DNA from: Paracoccaceae bacterium | GTDB lineage: Bacteria; Pseudomonadota; Alphaproteobacteria; Rhodobacterales; Rhodobacteraceae | NCBI GenBank assembly: GCA_029246285.1 | Contig: JAQWNW010000054.1 | Location: forward strand, 1-64,000 | Length of the DNA: 64,000 nucleotides | Direction: 5' to 3' | Program-made: the position numbers and the translations under genes | In this document: one piece after another, positions 26,008-36,413 of the stretch | How the letters are laid out: every line of letters starts with the position of its first letter | How positions within the stretch are numbered: the stretch's first letter is position 1 | Notes under the pieces: model-generated | What the model was told of the DNA's origin: nothing | Database searches by the model: none | What the model saw: only the letters and a program-made list of their open reading frames with translations

Positions 26008-26592
26008 TCATCCAGCGGAGGATTTACCACGTCTATCATAACGAAGATTAGCGTAAAGAACATGATTTCGCCAGCGACCAGCAATTTGCAAGTAACTTTG
26101 AGCCACTCCCTCATACTTAAACCCAGATTTTTCTAATACTTTTCGAGACGCTATATTCTTTGGCAAACAAGCTGCTTCTAATCTGCTCAAATCAAGCTCA
26201 TTAAAAGCGTAGTGCACTACTGCAGGTAATGCTTCACTCATAAACCCTTGTTGAATAAATGGTTCGCCCGTCCAATAACCAATAGTAGCTGTTTGGGCAG
26301 GACCCCGCCTTATATTATCGAGAGTTATAGCTCCAACAAGCGTTTGATCATTTCGTTTAATAATAAACAAGGGGACAGCAGAATTATTCTGAACTGATTT
26401 CTTAGACCATTCTACTCGTTTAGAAAAAGACTTCCTTGTAAGATGATCATCTTGCCAAATAGGTTCCCATGGCTTTAAAAAATCTGCGCTTTCTCTACGT
26501 AAATTTATCCAACTTTCTCTATCAATTAGTTGAGGCAATCTCATAGTGAGATTCTTGGTTTCGATAAATACTTGAGGATTTTTTCGAAACAC
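26008..26592 (-). CDS. GNAT N-acetyltransferase, RimJ-like
   Basis: 194 residues. The RimJ/RimL pattern is visible: LTMRLPQLIDRESWINLRRES at the start, LVGAITLDNIRRGPAQTATIGYW in the beta-strand core, EALPAVVHYAFNELDLSRLEA, and IASRKVLEKSGFKYEG at the acetyl-CoA site. Such enzymes acetylate protein N-termini or small amines. The start is GTG, sharing its G with the TAG stop of the M16 peptidase gene (TAGTG), so translation is coupled. The gene order cox operon, thrC, M16, RimJ-like is common in Rhodobacterales. Confidence 0.85.
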   Translation of the reverse strand: MFRKNPQVFIETKNLTMRLPQLIDRESWINLRRESADFLKPWEPIWQDDHLTRKSFSKRVEWSKKSVQNNSAVPLFIIKRNDQTLVGAITLDNIRRGPAQTATIGYWTGEPFIQQGFMSEALPAVVHYAFNELDLSRLEAACLPKNIASRKVLEKSGFKYEGVAQSYLQIAGRWRNHVLYANLRYDRRGKSSAG

Positions 26593-27854
26593 TACGCCAC
26601 CAATGAATCTATAATTTGATTAAAGGGCACTCCATTCGAAATTGGACCATATGTTGATAAGGTAGGCTTTTTGTTCGATATGATTGAATCGGAAAAGTGT
26701 CGAACGTCATTCAAATCGACAGCATCAATTTTCTTAACAATTTCATCAAGCGTCGGAATACGATCCCAAATTGTAAGCATTCTTGCTAATCTTTCAGCTC
26801 TCGCTGATGCGCTCTCTAATCCCATTAACAAACCTGCCTTCATTTGAACTCTCGCACGGTCCAATTCAATTTGCTCAAAATCAATCGCCATTCTCTTCAT
26901 CTCTGATATTGTAATATCTGATAAATCCTTAAGGGAGTCCGCGCTTGTGCCACTATAAATTGTTAAAAGGCCAGTGTCTGAATATGCTCCACCTTGAGCA
27001 AAAATAGTGTAACATAGACCTCTCTTTTCGCGAATTTCTTGAAATAATCTTGATGACATGCCGCCACCTAATGCAATGGAATATATCTGAGATGTATAAA
27101 TCGTTTCATCTCGATAACCAGGCGCTTCAAAAGCTAAGGCAAAATGGGCTTGCTCCAAATTCTTATCTACTTGTTTTTCCCCACCATTATATTTACTCGA
27201 AATCATCGCTGCTTTTGAAATTGGTTCTTTTTTATCAAATAATAATTTAACTTGAGAAACTATTTTCTCATGATCCACCGAACCGGCAGCCGATAAAACC
27301 ATTTGCTCTGGTCCATATTGCTCAGAAACAAATTCTAAGAGATCTTCTCTTGAGAAGTTCTTAACAAGTTCACTCGGTCCCAATATGGTTCGTCCTAATG
27401 GTTGGTCAGGAAAAGCTGCCTCTTGCAACCAGTCAAATATTACATCATCAGGAGTATCCAAAGATTGACCAATCTCTTGGAGAATAACACCTCTTTCAGT
27501 CTCCAGTTCTCTTTGATCAAAAATAGGATTCAAAAGTATATCGCTGATGACATCTATGGCTAAGGGGACATCATTCTCAAGCACTCTTGCGTAGTAGGCC
27601 GTCATCTCTTTACTTGTATATGCGTTAATATAACCGCCCACATTTTCAATCGCCTGCGCAATATCGAGTGCAGAGCGCGATTGAGTTCCCTTGAACGCCA
27701 TATGTTCAAGAAAATGAGCTATTCCATTTTGTTTTGACGTTTCATTTCTACCACCCGTATTTATCCAAATGCCAACCGAAGCTGATTTTAACCCAGACAT
27801 CTGCTCTGATACAATTCTAAACCCGTTATCAAGGGTCGTTACATTAATACTCAT
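26592..27854 (-). CDS. M16 family zinc peptidase (processing-peptidase-like)
   Basis: 420 residues, the short one-unit form with two M16 domains. The inverted zinc motif HxxEH is present in AHFLEHMAFKGT, and the third ligand Glu lies in TERGVILQEIGQ. The glycine-rich loop area SIALGGGMSSRLFQEIREKRGL is typical of the bacterial homologue of mitochondrial processing peptidase beta. No signal peptide. It likely degrades peptides or pre-sequences in the cytoplasm. ATG overlaps the thrC stop (ATGA). Confidence 0.9.
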   Translation of the reverse strand: MSINVTTLDNGFRIVSEQMSGLKSASVGIWINTGGRNETSKQNGIAHFLEHMAFKGTQSRSALDIAQAIENVGGYINAYTSKEMTAYYARVLENDVPLAIDVISDILLNPIFDQRELETERGVILQEIGQSLDTPDDVIFDWLQEAAFPDQPLGRTILGPSELVKNFSREDLLEFVSEQYGPEQMVLSAAGSVDHEKIVSQVKLLFDKKEPISKAAMISSKYNGGEKQVDKNLEQAHFALAFEAPGYRDETIYTSQIYSIALGGGMSSRLFQEIREKRGLCYTIFAQGGAYSDTGLLTIYSGTSADSLKDLSDITISEMKRMAIDFEQIELDRARVQMKAGLLMGLESASARAERLARMLTIWDRIPTLDEIVKKIDAVDLNDVRHFSDSIISNKKPTLSTYGPISNGVPFNQIIDSLVA

Positions 27855-29245
27855 GAATTTATACTTTCAATAATAATTTCTTTTATACGTTTAATATCAT
27901 TTGGAACCATTTTCACGCGCTCACCTCTATCAAATAAGTCACTCATATGCACAGGAAGTTTAGGAGATATTCCACTTGCTGCCTTTACAGCATTTGGAAA
28001 CTTAGCAGGTGAAGCTGTCGCCAAGACAATCATGGGAACATCACCATCATCATTTTTTTCCTTTGCAACCTTAGTTCCTGTTGCTGAATGCGGGCACATC
28101 AAGGTACCAGTCTCTTCAAAAATTGAAGATATTGTATCATTAGTTTCTTCTTCGGATGATGAGCCGCTTTCAAATACCGCTTGTAACTTTTCAGCTTCTT
28201 CTGATGTTAATTTAAATTCCTCAGAAATTCTTAATTCATCCATCAAAGTTCTAATACGCAATGAATCTTGTGAGAAAATATCAAATAGTGCTCGCTCAAA
28301 ATTTGAACTTACTTGAATATCCATAGAAGGACTAATTGAGGGTTTGACCTGTTCTATCTTGTAAACGCCACTCTTTACTACTCTATCTAAGATATCATTC
28401 TGGTTTGTTGCAATAATTAGTTTCTCGATTGGAAGGCCCATTTTTTTTGCCACATATCCAGCAAAAATATCTCCAAAATTACCAGTTGGAACAGTAAAAT
28501 TTACTTTCTTTTGCGGGGCACCAACAGCTATCGCTGATGTAAAATAATAAACAACCTGCGCCATTACTCTCGCCCAATTTATTGAATTAACACTTGCTAA
28601 ATTTACCTCATCACGAAAATCAAAATCATTAAACATGTCTTTTAACCGTGCTTGACAATCATCAAAATTACCATTTACCGCGAGTGCATTTACATTGTTT
28701 TCAGTTGCGGTAGTCATCTGCCTGCGCTGCACATCAGAAACTGCACCATCTGGATACATTATAAATACCTCTACTGAGTCGAGACCCTTAAAAGCCTCAA
28801 TAGCAGCCGAACCTGTATCACCAGATGTTGCACCAACAATAACAATATTTTGATTTCTTCGTTTCAGTGACAATTCGAACATCTGCCCAATCAACTGCAT
28901 GGCCACATCTTTGAATGCAAGTGTTGGACCATGATATAGCTCCAAAACAAAGATATTATCTTTCAGCTTTACCACTGGGCAACGTTCAAAAGATGAAAAA
29001 TCTTTATAGGATTGCTTGATTATTTCTTTGAACTCTAGATCAGTAAAAGTAGATCCAATAAATGGTCGCATTACTTGAAACGCTATCTCTTCATAGCTAC
29101 AGCCGTCCATCTTTGAAATAGTCTCCTCGTTAAAGAATGGCCATTCTTTAGGAACATACAATCCACCATCTCTTGCCAAACCAGTAATCATAACATCTTC
29201 AAAATCCAGTTCAGGCGCTTTTCCTCGTGTTGAAACGTATTTCAT
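27851..29245 (-). CDS. thrC: Threonine synthase
   Basis: 464 residues, the long gamma-proteobacterial/alphaproteobacterial form. It begins MKYVSTRGKAPELDFEDVM, as expected. The PLP Lys is in YHGPTLAFKDVAMQ, and the phosphate-binding VGATSGDTGSAAIEAFKG and TVPTGNFGDIFAGYVAKKMG are intact. It converts O-phosphohomoserine to threonine. It is linked by 22 bases to the SURF1 gene upstream and overlaps the M16 gene, so it probably shares cytochrome-oxidase operon transcription. Read-through of the hairpin at 29963-29982 would be needed. Confidence 0.95.
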   Translation of the reverse strand: MKYVSTRGKAPELDFEDVMITGLARDGGLYVPKEWPFFNEETISKMDGCSYEEIAFQVMRPFIGSTFTDLEFKEIIKQSYKDFSSFERCPVVKLKDNIFVLELYHGPTLAFKDVAMQLIGQMFELSLKRRNQNIVIVGATSGDTGSAAIEAFKGLDSVEVFIMYPDGAVSDVQRRQMTTATENNVNALAVNGNFDDCQARLKDMFNDFDFRDEVNLASVNSINWARVMAQVVYYFTSAIAVGAPQKKVNFTVPTGNFGDIFAGYVAKKMGLPIEKLIIATNQNDILDRVVKSGVYKIEQVKPSISPSMDIQVSSNFERALFDIFSQDSLRIRTLMDELRISEEFKLTSEEAEKLQAVFESGSSSEEETNDTISSIFEETGTLMCPHSATGTKVAKEKNDDGDVPMIVLATASPAKFPNAVKAASGISPKLPVHMSDLFDRGERVKMVPNDIKRIKEIIIESINS

Positions 29246-29267
29246 ATTAACTGACCTTGTAAATTAT

Positions 29268-29942
29268 CTATTCTCGCCGGCGCTTCATACGCGATATCCA
29301 ATAAGCTGTCATCCCTAACCATATTATTGATAAAGAAAACCAAGTTATCGCGTATTGTAAATGATTATTAGGGATACCAGTAGTATCAATTGGCCATGGT
29401 AACACTTGATCCATTTCTGGGTTAACTGATCGTGCCACAATCAATATCGGGTCTGTCTGCAAGTAGTTTGATAAGCTGGCTAAATCTCTCGCAAACCACA
29501 AGTTTTTTTCAACGTCAGGTTCAGGCGTAAAAGAAGAATCAACTTCATTTGGCCAAAGTAAATTGCCAGTCACATTCACTAAACCCAAACTTGAAATATG
29601 GTTCCGATTACTCTCTTTAACAAAGCCACGATCCAAAAGCACAAAACGTTCATTAACTTTTAACTTCGATATCACCCTGTAACCAGGGCCAATTGGAGGG
29701 CGACTTGTTAAAACAAAAACTTTTTCACCTAAAATAGTGCCACTTAATTTTACTGGAAGGTATTGATGTGATATCGGATCGATCTCATTAGGGATATCCT
29801 TTGGGGTTGCAGACATCATAGCAGAGATTTTATTTAATTTTTCCTGCTTCCATTGCAATCGTTGAATTTGCCAGATTCCTAAATATAGAAGAATCGAAAC
29901 TCCTAATAAGCCAAATAAAATAGGCGCTAAATATTTAGTCAT
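29268..29942 (-). CDS. SURF1 family cytochrome oxidase biogenesis protein
   Basis: 224 residues from ATG 29942 (GAGG at 29950-29953 gives a 7-base spacer; a TTG two codons further up is less likely). Two membrane helices frame a periplasmic domain, as in SURF1: the N-terminal LFGLLGVSILLYLGIWQIQRLQWK and the C-terminal NNHLQYAITWFSLSIIWLG. VFVLTSRPPIGPGYRVISKL and VLLDRGFVKE are family segments. SURF1 aids heme a insertion into subunit I. It follows coxC but is separated from it by a terminator-like hairpin. Confidence 0.93.
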   Translation of the reverse strand: MTKYLAPILFGLLGVSILLYLGIWQIQRLQWKQEKLNKISAMMSATPKDIPNEIDPISHQYLPVKLSGTILGEKVFVLTSRPPIGPGYRVISKLKVNERFVLLDRGFVKESNRNHISSLGLVNVTGNLLWPNEVDSSFTPEPDVEKNLWFARDLASLSNYLQTDPILIVARSVNPEMDQVLPWPIDTTGIPNNHLQYAITWFSLSIIWLGMTAYWISRMKRRRE

Positions 29943-29953
29943 AATCAAACCTC

Positions 29954-29982
29954 AAAAACTAAGGCGCGAGAAATCCCGCGCC
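29954..29982 (-). terminator. Terminator-like hairpin between coxC and the SURF1 gene
   Basis: On the minus strand GGCGCGGG-ATTT-CTCGCGCC (29982-29963) forms an 8-bp stem with one G-T pair and a 4-base loop, followed after TTAG by five T (29958-29954). The stem is strikingly GC-rich for this AT-rich sequence. It lies 47 bases after the coxC stop and overlaps the run-up to the SURF1 Shine-Dalgarno. It could end most cox transcripts or act as a processing/stability element that lowers SURF1-thrC expression relative to coxC. Confidence 0.7.
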
Positions 29983-30029
29983 AAAATAATTTGAAAAAAT
30001 AATTTTTACTAAGAGCAATCTTATGCTTT

Positions 30030-30830
30030 CTAACCGCCCCAAATATATACTGCGGCAAACAAAAACAACCACACGACATCAACAAAGTGCCAATACCAAG
30101 CAGCCGCTTCAAACCCCACATGCTGTGTAGGACTAAAATGACCTTTCATTGTTCTAAATAAGCAAACTAATAGAAAAATTGAACCAATTAAAACATGAAA
30201 ACCGTGAAACCCAGTTGCCATAAAAAAAGTAGCTCCATAAATATTTCCTGAGAACCCAAAGGCTGCGTGTCCATATTCATAGGCCTGAAAAACAGTAAAT
30301 AAGGCTCCTAAAGCAACTGCAAGAATTAACCCATTTACAAGATCTTTCCTATTATTTTCATGAACTAAAGCATGGTGAGCCCAAGTAGCTGCACAGCCGG
30401 AGCACAAAAGAATAAGTGTATTTATAAGTGGTAAATGCCATGGATCAAATGTTTCGATACCCGCAGGAGGCCAAATACCATCAATAGCCGGACTATTTGG
30501 GCCCATAGGATACAGGGCATGTTTAAAAAACGTCCAAAACCACGCTACAAAGAACATAACCTCTGAAATGATAAACATGATAAAACCATATCTCAGGCCT
30601 ATTCTTACAATCGGCGTATGGTCACCGACATGACTCTCAACAACAATTTGCGCCCACCATGCCCACATTACATATAGAACAAGAACCAGCCCTATTAAAA
30701 ACGCAAACATTGTGATCCCTTGCATCCAAAGGACAGCTCCAAAAAGCATTATAAATGCGCCTAAAGCCCCTAAAAATGGCAATATACTGGGGTCGAGGAT
30801 GTGATAGTCATGATTTTTTTCGTGCGCCAT
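30030..30830 (-). CDS. coxC: Cytochrome c oxidase subunit III
   Basis: 266 residues with seven predicted membrane helices. It starts [19 protein letters not shown]. Typical segments are [71 protein letters not shown] and the end [25 protein letters not shown]. It forms part of the aa3-type oxidase, inner membrane. It is downstream of ctaG by 33 bases. The catalytic subunit I gene is not in this cluster, as in Rhodobacter-type arrangements. Confidence 0.97.
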   Translation of the reverse strand: MAHEKNHDYHILDPSILPFLGALGAFIMLFGAVLWMQGITMFAFLIGLVLVLYVMWAWWAQIVVESHVGDHTPIVRIGLRYGFIMFIISEVMFFVAWFWTFFKHALYPMGPNSPAIDGIWPPAGIETFDPWHLPLINTLILLCSGCAATWAHHALVHENNRKDLVNGLILAVALGALFTVFQAYEYGHAAFGFSGNIYGATFFMATGFHGFHVLIGSIFLLVCLFRTMKGHFSPTQHVGFEAAAWYWHFVDVVWLFLFAAVYIWGG

Positions 30831-30863
30831 ATTAACTTTCCTTATCGATGCACATCAAATAAC

Positions 30864-31430
30864 TTATTCTTTGGATAATTGAAATAGTGATGCTTGCTCC
30901 TGCGGCAATTCGGTTCGATGAAAGGTATAGGATAGCGTTATTGATTTTGCGTATTTAGCTTCTTTGTCATCCACTATCTCAGGATCAATATAGAAACTGA
31001 CAGGCATCTCTATAGTTTCACCAGGCAGCAAAACTTGTTCTTCAAAACAAAAACAAGCAATTTTTGTAAAGTAACCACCTGCTGAGTAAGGGAATACATT
31101 AAAACTCGCCGTTCCTGCTATCGGTTCATCTGTTGGATTATGCGCTGTGTAGAATGCCAAACCGGTTTCTCCAATTTTTATGCTCATTTCATGATCAACT
31201 GGCTTAAATTCCCAAAGCATTCCACGCTCAGTATTAGCATCAAATTTTATCAAAAGCGTTTTATCTAAAACCGTTGTATTATCCGAGCTGGCGACTTGCG
31301 TAGTTCCGCCAAAACCCGTCACTCTACAAAACCAATCATAGAAAGGTACAGCCGCAAAAGACAATGTGCCCATAAACATTACAAGCGTAATTGCTCCGAT
31401 AACAGTTTTCTTATTTGAGGTATCAGTCAT
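30864..31430 (-). CDS. ctaG: Cytochrome c oxidase assembly protein CtaG/Cox11
   Basis: 188 residues from ATG 31430 (MTDTSNKKTVIGAITL), which overlaps the end of the small upstream gene by 8 bases; a GTG 18 bases upstream is possible but gives no better signal. There is one N-terminal membrane helix, then the periplasmic Cox11 domain. The copper-binding pair is in KIACFCFEEQVLLPGE (CFCF), with VPFYDWFCRVTGFGGTTQ after the helix. It delivers copper to the CuB centre of subunit I. Confidence 0.95.
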   Translation of the reverse strand: MTDTSNKKTVIGAITLVMFMGTLSFAAVPFYDWFCRVTGFGGTTQVASSDNTTVLDKTLLIKFDANTERGMLWEFKPVDHEMSIKIGETGLAFYTAHNPTDEPIAGTASFNVFPYSAGGYFTKIACFCFEEQVLLPGETIEMPVSFYIDPEIVDDKEAKYAKSITLSYTFHRTELPQEQASLFQLSKE

Positions 31431-31611
31431 TTTGTTCAGGGGTAACACTTATTCTATAGCTGTGATCAAATGCTTCAAGCATGGCTCCATTACTCATCTT
31501 TACTACCGTTATGGCAAATACAAGGCCAACAAAACCCAAAAGCAATGCGCCAATTATGATATTTGAACGTTGTCTTCTTTTATGTTGTGGGTGGGATTTG
31601 CTCAGTGCCAT
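31423..31611 (-). CDS. Small membrane protein of the cox operon (CoxF-like)
   Basis: 62 residues from ATG 31611, two bases after the ctaB stop. An in-frame start 21 bases further up, inside ctaB, is less likely. A short basic N-terminus (SKSHPQHKRRQRS) precedes one membrane helix (IIIGALLLGFVGLVFAITVV) and a soluble tail ending HSYRISVTPEQND. Size, topology and position between ctaB and ctaG match the small CoxF-type protein of alphaproteobacterial cox operons, whose function is poorly known. It is tightly packed and overlaps ctaG by 8 bases. Confidence 0.8.
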   Translation of the reverse strand: MALSKSHPQHKRRQRSNIIIGALLLGFVGLVFAITVVKMSNGAMLEAFDHSYRISVTPEQND

Positions 31612-31613
31612 TG

Positions 31614-32567
31614 TTAAATTACCACAGGCCAAGAAAAGAAAGCGAAATCAACAAAAGCTTCACAAAGAAGTGCTAAAAAATGCATAAACAGATAAACTAA
31701 AGAGAAAAAGAAAAACTTTCTCTCCAATTTATAATTTTCATCTGAAGCTATAGTCTCGTCTCTTGCAAATAACTTAAAGGCACCAAATAAAAACCAAAGA
31801 TTTAGAGCTAGGGAAGCACAAAAATAAAGAGGGCCACCCAATTGGGTGAAAGATAGACTGATTGCGATGGGCGCTAATAAAAGAGTGTATACTAAAATAT
31901 GAAGTCTAGTAGATTTCTTTCCATTCGTTACAGTCAACATCGGGACACCCGCTTTTGAATAATCTTCGTTCATAAACAATGCTAATGCCCAAAAGTGAGG
32001 AGGCGTCCACATGAATATTAGGAGAAACATCAGTACTGCCTCTACCGAAATGCCACCAGTTGCTGCAACCCAGCCTATCATCGGGGGAAATGCTCCCGCG
32101 GCTCCTCCTATAACAATATTCTGAGGTGTCCACCTTTTTAACCACATTGTATAAATAACTGCGTAGAAAAAGATCGTGAAGGCCAATAAGCCAGCTGATA
32201 AAAAATTCGCTGTGATTGCAAGCATGCCAACAGAAAAAACAGATAACCATAAGCCAAGATTTCTTGCTTCATGGGGCGATACTTTTCCATTTGGTATTGG
32301 CCGCCCAGCAGTTCTTTTCATAACTGCATCGATATCTGCATCCCACCACATATTTAATGCGCCAGAGGCTCCCGCACCAATTGCGATAAATAGAATGGAG
32401 GCAAAAGCTATTATTGGATGCACTCCAACAGGAGCAGCTAACATACCTACCGATGCTGTAAAAACAACCAAAGACATCACCCGAGGCTTTAATAAAGCAA
32501 AGTAATCATCAAACTCGGTCTGGTTTGGAATATTATAGCTGCCAGCATTTAAAGACGCGTCTGTCAC
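31614..32567 (-). CDS. ctaB: Protoheme IX farnesyltransferase (heme O synthase)
   Basis: 317 residues from GTG 32567 (AAAGGA six bases upstream; a TTG two codons earlier would have no spacer). The UbiA-family motifs are intact: FALLKPRVMSLVVFTAS, NMWWDADIDAVMKRTAGRP (first Asp-rich motif), YTMWLKRWTPQNIVIGG and FMWTPPHFWALALFMNEDY. Multiple membrane helices. It farnesylates heme b to heme o for the oxidase. It lies between coxB and the small coxF-like gene. Confidence 0.96.
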   Translation of the reverse strand: MTDASLNAGSYNIPNQTEFDDYFALLKPRVMSLVVFTASVGMLAAPVGVHPIIAFASILFIAIGAGASGALNMWWDADIDAVMKRTAGRPIPNGKVSPHEARNLGLWLSVFSVGMLAITANFLSAGLLAFTIFFYAVIYTMWLKRWTPQNIVIGGAAGAFPPMIGWVAATGGISVEAVLMFLLIFMWTPPHFWALALFMNEDYSKAGVPMLTVTNGKKSTRLHILVYTLLLAPIAISLSFTQLGGPLYFCASLALNLWFLFGAFKLFARDETIASDENYKLERKFFFFSLVYLFMHFLALLCEAFVDFAFFSWPVVI

Positions 32568-32610
32568 TATCAATCCTTTATCAAATCTTTAGCTTCGAGT
32601 TAGCCCGCTA

Positions 32611-33456
32611 TTACTTCGAAGCAATGTTTAGTAATCGTGGCTTTCCGGCATATTCTTCAATTGCAGCATCCAGCCATTCTTCATATTCTGCCATGGTTAC
32701 CGCTTGAACGGTTATCGGCATATATGCATGATCCTTACCGCACAATTCTGAGCACTGGCCAAAATAAATACCTTCTTGACCCTCATCCACATTGAACCAA
32801 AGTTCTGCTATCCTTCCAGGAACAGCGTCTTGCTTTACTCCAAATGCTGGAATTGTCCAGGCGTGAATAACATCAGCACCAGTCACTCTCACAACAATAT
32901 TTTTACCAGTGGGTATAACTACCTTCGTGTCAGTCGCCAATAAATACTCATCAGGACTATAACCATATTCGGCAAGATCTTCTCTTTGAAGTAAGAAGCC
33001 GTCGAATCCAAATTCATGCTCAGGGTATTCATGTGTCCAATACCATTGGTTTCCGGTGGCCTTGATTGTTACATCAGCAACCGGCATCTCCTGTTGTTTA
33101 AACAAGATAGGAACAGAAAATGCCCCAATAAATAATAAAATAATAATGGGAATGACTGTCCAGAGCACCTCAATGGTGGAATGATGAGTAAATTTAGCTG
33201 GTTCAGGATTTCTTTTCTTGTTATATCTAAACGCTACCCAAAGCAACAATATTGTAACAAACAAACTAATCGCTATTATTATGATATTCACCATACCATC
33301 CAACCAAATTATATCCCGCATCAACTCTGTGACGGCTGGTTGAAAACCCATCGCTTCAGGTAGAGGTTTTCCGATCGTTTTGACCGTTTCCGCATTCGCT
33401 GAAGAAAAAATGCCGGCGAAAATCAGCAAAAGTTTAGAAATAGTAAATAAACGCAT
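32611..33456 (-). CDS. coxB: Cytochrome c oxidase subunit II
   Basis: 281 residues. Signal peptide ([22 protein letters not shown]), two membrane helices, then the cupredoxin domain. The CuA site is complete: [18 protein letters not shown] with the first His, and [16 protein letters not shown] with both Cys, Glu and His. The aromatic patch [18 protein letters not shown] is present. It accepts electrons from cytochrome c in the periplasm. It is the first gene of the cox operon and diverges from tldD. Confidence 0.97.
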   Translation of the reverse strand: MRLFTISKLLLIFAGIFSSANAETVKTIGKPLPEAMGFQPAVTELMRDIIWLDGMVNIIIIAISLFVTILLLWVAFRYNKKRNPEPAKFTHHSTIEVLWTVIPIIILLFIGAFSVPILFKQQEMPVADVTIKATGNQWYWTHEYPEHEFGFDGFLLQREDLAEYGYSPDEYLLATDTKVVIPTGKNIVVRVTGADVIHAWTIPAFGVKQDAVPGRIAELWFNVDEGQEGIYFGQCSELCGKDHAYMPITVQAVTMAEYEEWLDAAIEEYAGKPRLLNIASK

Positions 33457-33630
33457 ATCTTTTTGTTCCCAAGACCTAACTACGAGGTCATTTTAATATA
33501 CTCTCTAAGTTCTTAAAAGAACCATTTGATGTTGGCGAGAAACCATATTATTGCAGCAATAACAAGTTTATCTTTTGCGGCATTGCGACGCTTTCAACGA
33601 CTTACTTAACCAAATGGAGCATTTTTTAGT
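33457..33630. promoter_or_regulatory. Divergent region between coxB and tldD
   Basis: This 174-base spacer must contain both promoters. Two inverted repeats are visible: GACCT/AGGTC with a 7-base loop (33473-33489) and GTTCTT-AA-AAGAAC (33509-33522). Either could be an operator or a short transcribed hairpin. I see no clear -35/-10 pair. Confidence 0.3.
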
Positions 33631-35067
33631 ATGACAAGCCCTTCAAACGAAAATGTCGCACCTTTCAGACCCTTTGAGACCTATATCGAGCAGTCAAAGG
33701 CTTTAACCGCTCTTAAAGACCTTACTAATGGAGCAGATGATGGAGAATTATATTTTGAACGCAGCAGTAATGAAACTCTTGTTTTTGACAATAATAAGTT
33801 AAAAAATGCAAGTTTTAATGCCGCAGAAGGCTTTGGAGTTAGAACCGTACTGGGCGAAACTATGGGATATGCACACTCAACGGAAATATCTGAAAAATCT
33901 TTATTAAGAGCAACTGAAAGCGCTAAAATCGCTTCATCTGGCGGTGGAGGCACATTAGCTATACCACCAAGTAAAACAAACACTCATCGATATAAGGAAA
34001 TTGATCCAGTTTCAGAAGAGAGTTTTGGAATAAAAGTGGAAACACTAAAGGAAATAAATGAATTTGTACGGCAGATGGATGAAAGAGTATTTCAGGTCAG
34101 TATTTCTCTGGCTTCCTCAACACAAGAAATTGAGATCCTAAGGCCAGAAGGGGTTTCAGTAAGAGATACAAGACCAATGACGCGACTCAATATTTCTATC
34201 ATCGTCGAACACGAAGGGCGAAGAGAAACGGGTACTGCTGGTGGTGGTGGACGATCCAGTATTCGCCCACTTCTTGAAAAAAGCCATTGGCAAAAAACTG
34301 CAGAGGAGGCTCTTCGTATTGCTTTAGTAAACTTGCAAGCAGTTCCAGCTCCAGCCGGAGTAATGGATATTGTCTTAGGTCCAGGTTGGCCAGGCATTTT
34401 GCTGCATGAGGCAATTGGACATGGGTTGGAGGGTGACTTTAACAGAAAAGGTACATCTGCTTTTTCTAATCTTATGAACAAACAAATTGCTGCAAAAGGT
34501 GTGACTGTTTTGGATGACGGGACCTTAAAAGATCGACGAGGATCAATCACATTTGATGATGAAGGAACACCATCTGCAAGAAATATTTTGATTGAAGATG
34601 GTAAATTAGTTTCTTACATGCAGGACCGCCAAAATGCTCGCTTGATGAACGTAAAGCCAACTGGAAATGGAAGGCGTGAAAGCTACGCACATGCGCCAAT
34701 GCCCAGAATGACAAATACCTTTATGCTCGGTGGATCTAACAGCCCACAATCATTACTTGGAGATCTCAAGAATGGAATTTGGGCAGTTGGATTTGGTGGG
34801 GGGCAAGTAGATATTACAAATGGAAAATTCGTTTTTAGTTGCACAGAAGCTTACCTTGTTAAGGACGGTGAAATTGGTAACCCAATTAAAGGAGCAACAT
34901 TAATCGGAGATGGCGCTACTGCGCTTAAAAAAATTCAAGGCATAGGAAATGATATGTCAATGGATCCAGGGATGGGAAACTGTGGCAAGCAAGGACAGTG
35001 GGTGCCTGTCGGGGTTGGACAACCATCATTATACATAAGTGGATTGACCGTTGGGGGAAGTGCGTAG
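33631..35067 (+). CDS. tldD: TldD metalloprotease (TldD/PmbA family)
   Basis: 478 residues, full length. The zinc motif HExxxH is present in ILLHEAIGHGLEGDFNRKG. GDATAL-like glycine-rich segments GATLIGDGATALKKI and GMGNCGKQGQWVPVGVGQPS close the protein, as in TldD. With TldE it forms a heterodimeric peptidase that processes unfolded peptides such as microcins and CcdA. The partner gene is not in the window. It lies upstream of the lig cluster on the same strand, but the strong promoter at 35075-35107 separates them. Confidence 0.94.
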   Translation: MTSPSNENVAPFRPFETYIEQSKALTALKDLTNGADDGELYFERSSNETLVFDNNKLKNASFNAAEGFGVRTVLGETMGYAHSTEISEKSLLRATESAKIASSGGGGTLAIPPSKTNTHRYKEIDPVSEESFGIKVETLKEINEFVRQMDERVFQVSISLASSTQEIEILRPEGVSVRDTRPMTRLNISIIVEHEGRRETGTAGGGGRSSIRPLLEKSHWQKTAEEALRIALVNLQAVPAPAGVMDIVLGPGWPGILLHEAIGHGLEGDFNRKGTSAFSNLMNKQIAAKGVTVLDDGTLKDRRGSITFDDEGTPSARNILIEDGKLVSYMQDRQNARLMNVKPTGNGRRESYAHAPMPRMTNTFMLGGSNSPQSLLGDLKNGIWAVGFGGGQVDITNGKFVFSCTEAYLVKDGEIGNPIKGATLIGDGATALKKIQGIGNDMSMDPGMGNCGKQGQWVPVGVGQPSLYISGLTVGGSA

Positions 35068-35074
35068 ATCAAAA

Positions 35075-35107
35075 TTGACTTTTTTGTTTAAACAAAACAG
35101 CTATAAT
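35075..35107 (+). promoter_or_regulatory. Promoter of the lig cluster with a perfect 14-bp palindrome
   Basis: A consensus -10 box TATAAT (35102-35107) is preceded by TTGACT (35075-35080). The 21-base spacing is long for a standard sigma-70 promoter, so the functional -35 may be a weaker T-rich element. Between them lies TTTGTTTAAACAAA (35083-35096), an exact palindrome, well placed for a repressor or activator controlling the aromatic genes. The ligA ATG follows 53 bases after the -10 box. No regulator gene lies in the cluster, so the factor would be encoded elsewhere. Confidence 0.6.
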
Positions 35108-35159
35108 GACTTTAAAAAGAACCAGCACACCGAATTAATTAAGTGAATAGGATATTTTT

Positions 35160-36403
<1,244 letters not shown>

Positions 36404-36413
36404 GGATAAATTT

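Noticed and set aside
35075-35107. Treating TTGACT and TATAAT as a standard sigma-70 pair
   Set aside because: The spacing is 21 bases, outside the usual 16-18. The -10 box is kept as good; the -35 is left open.
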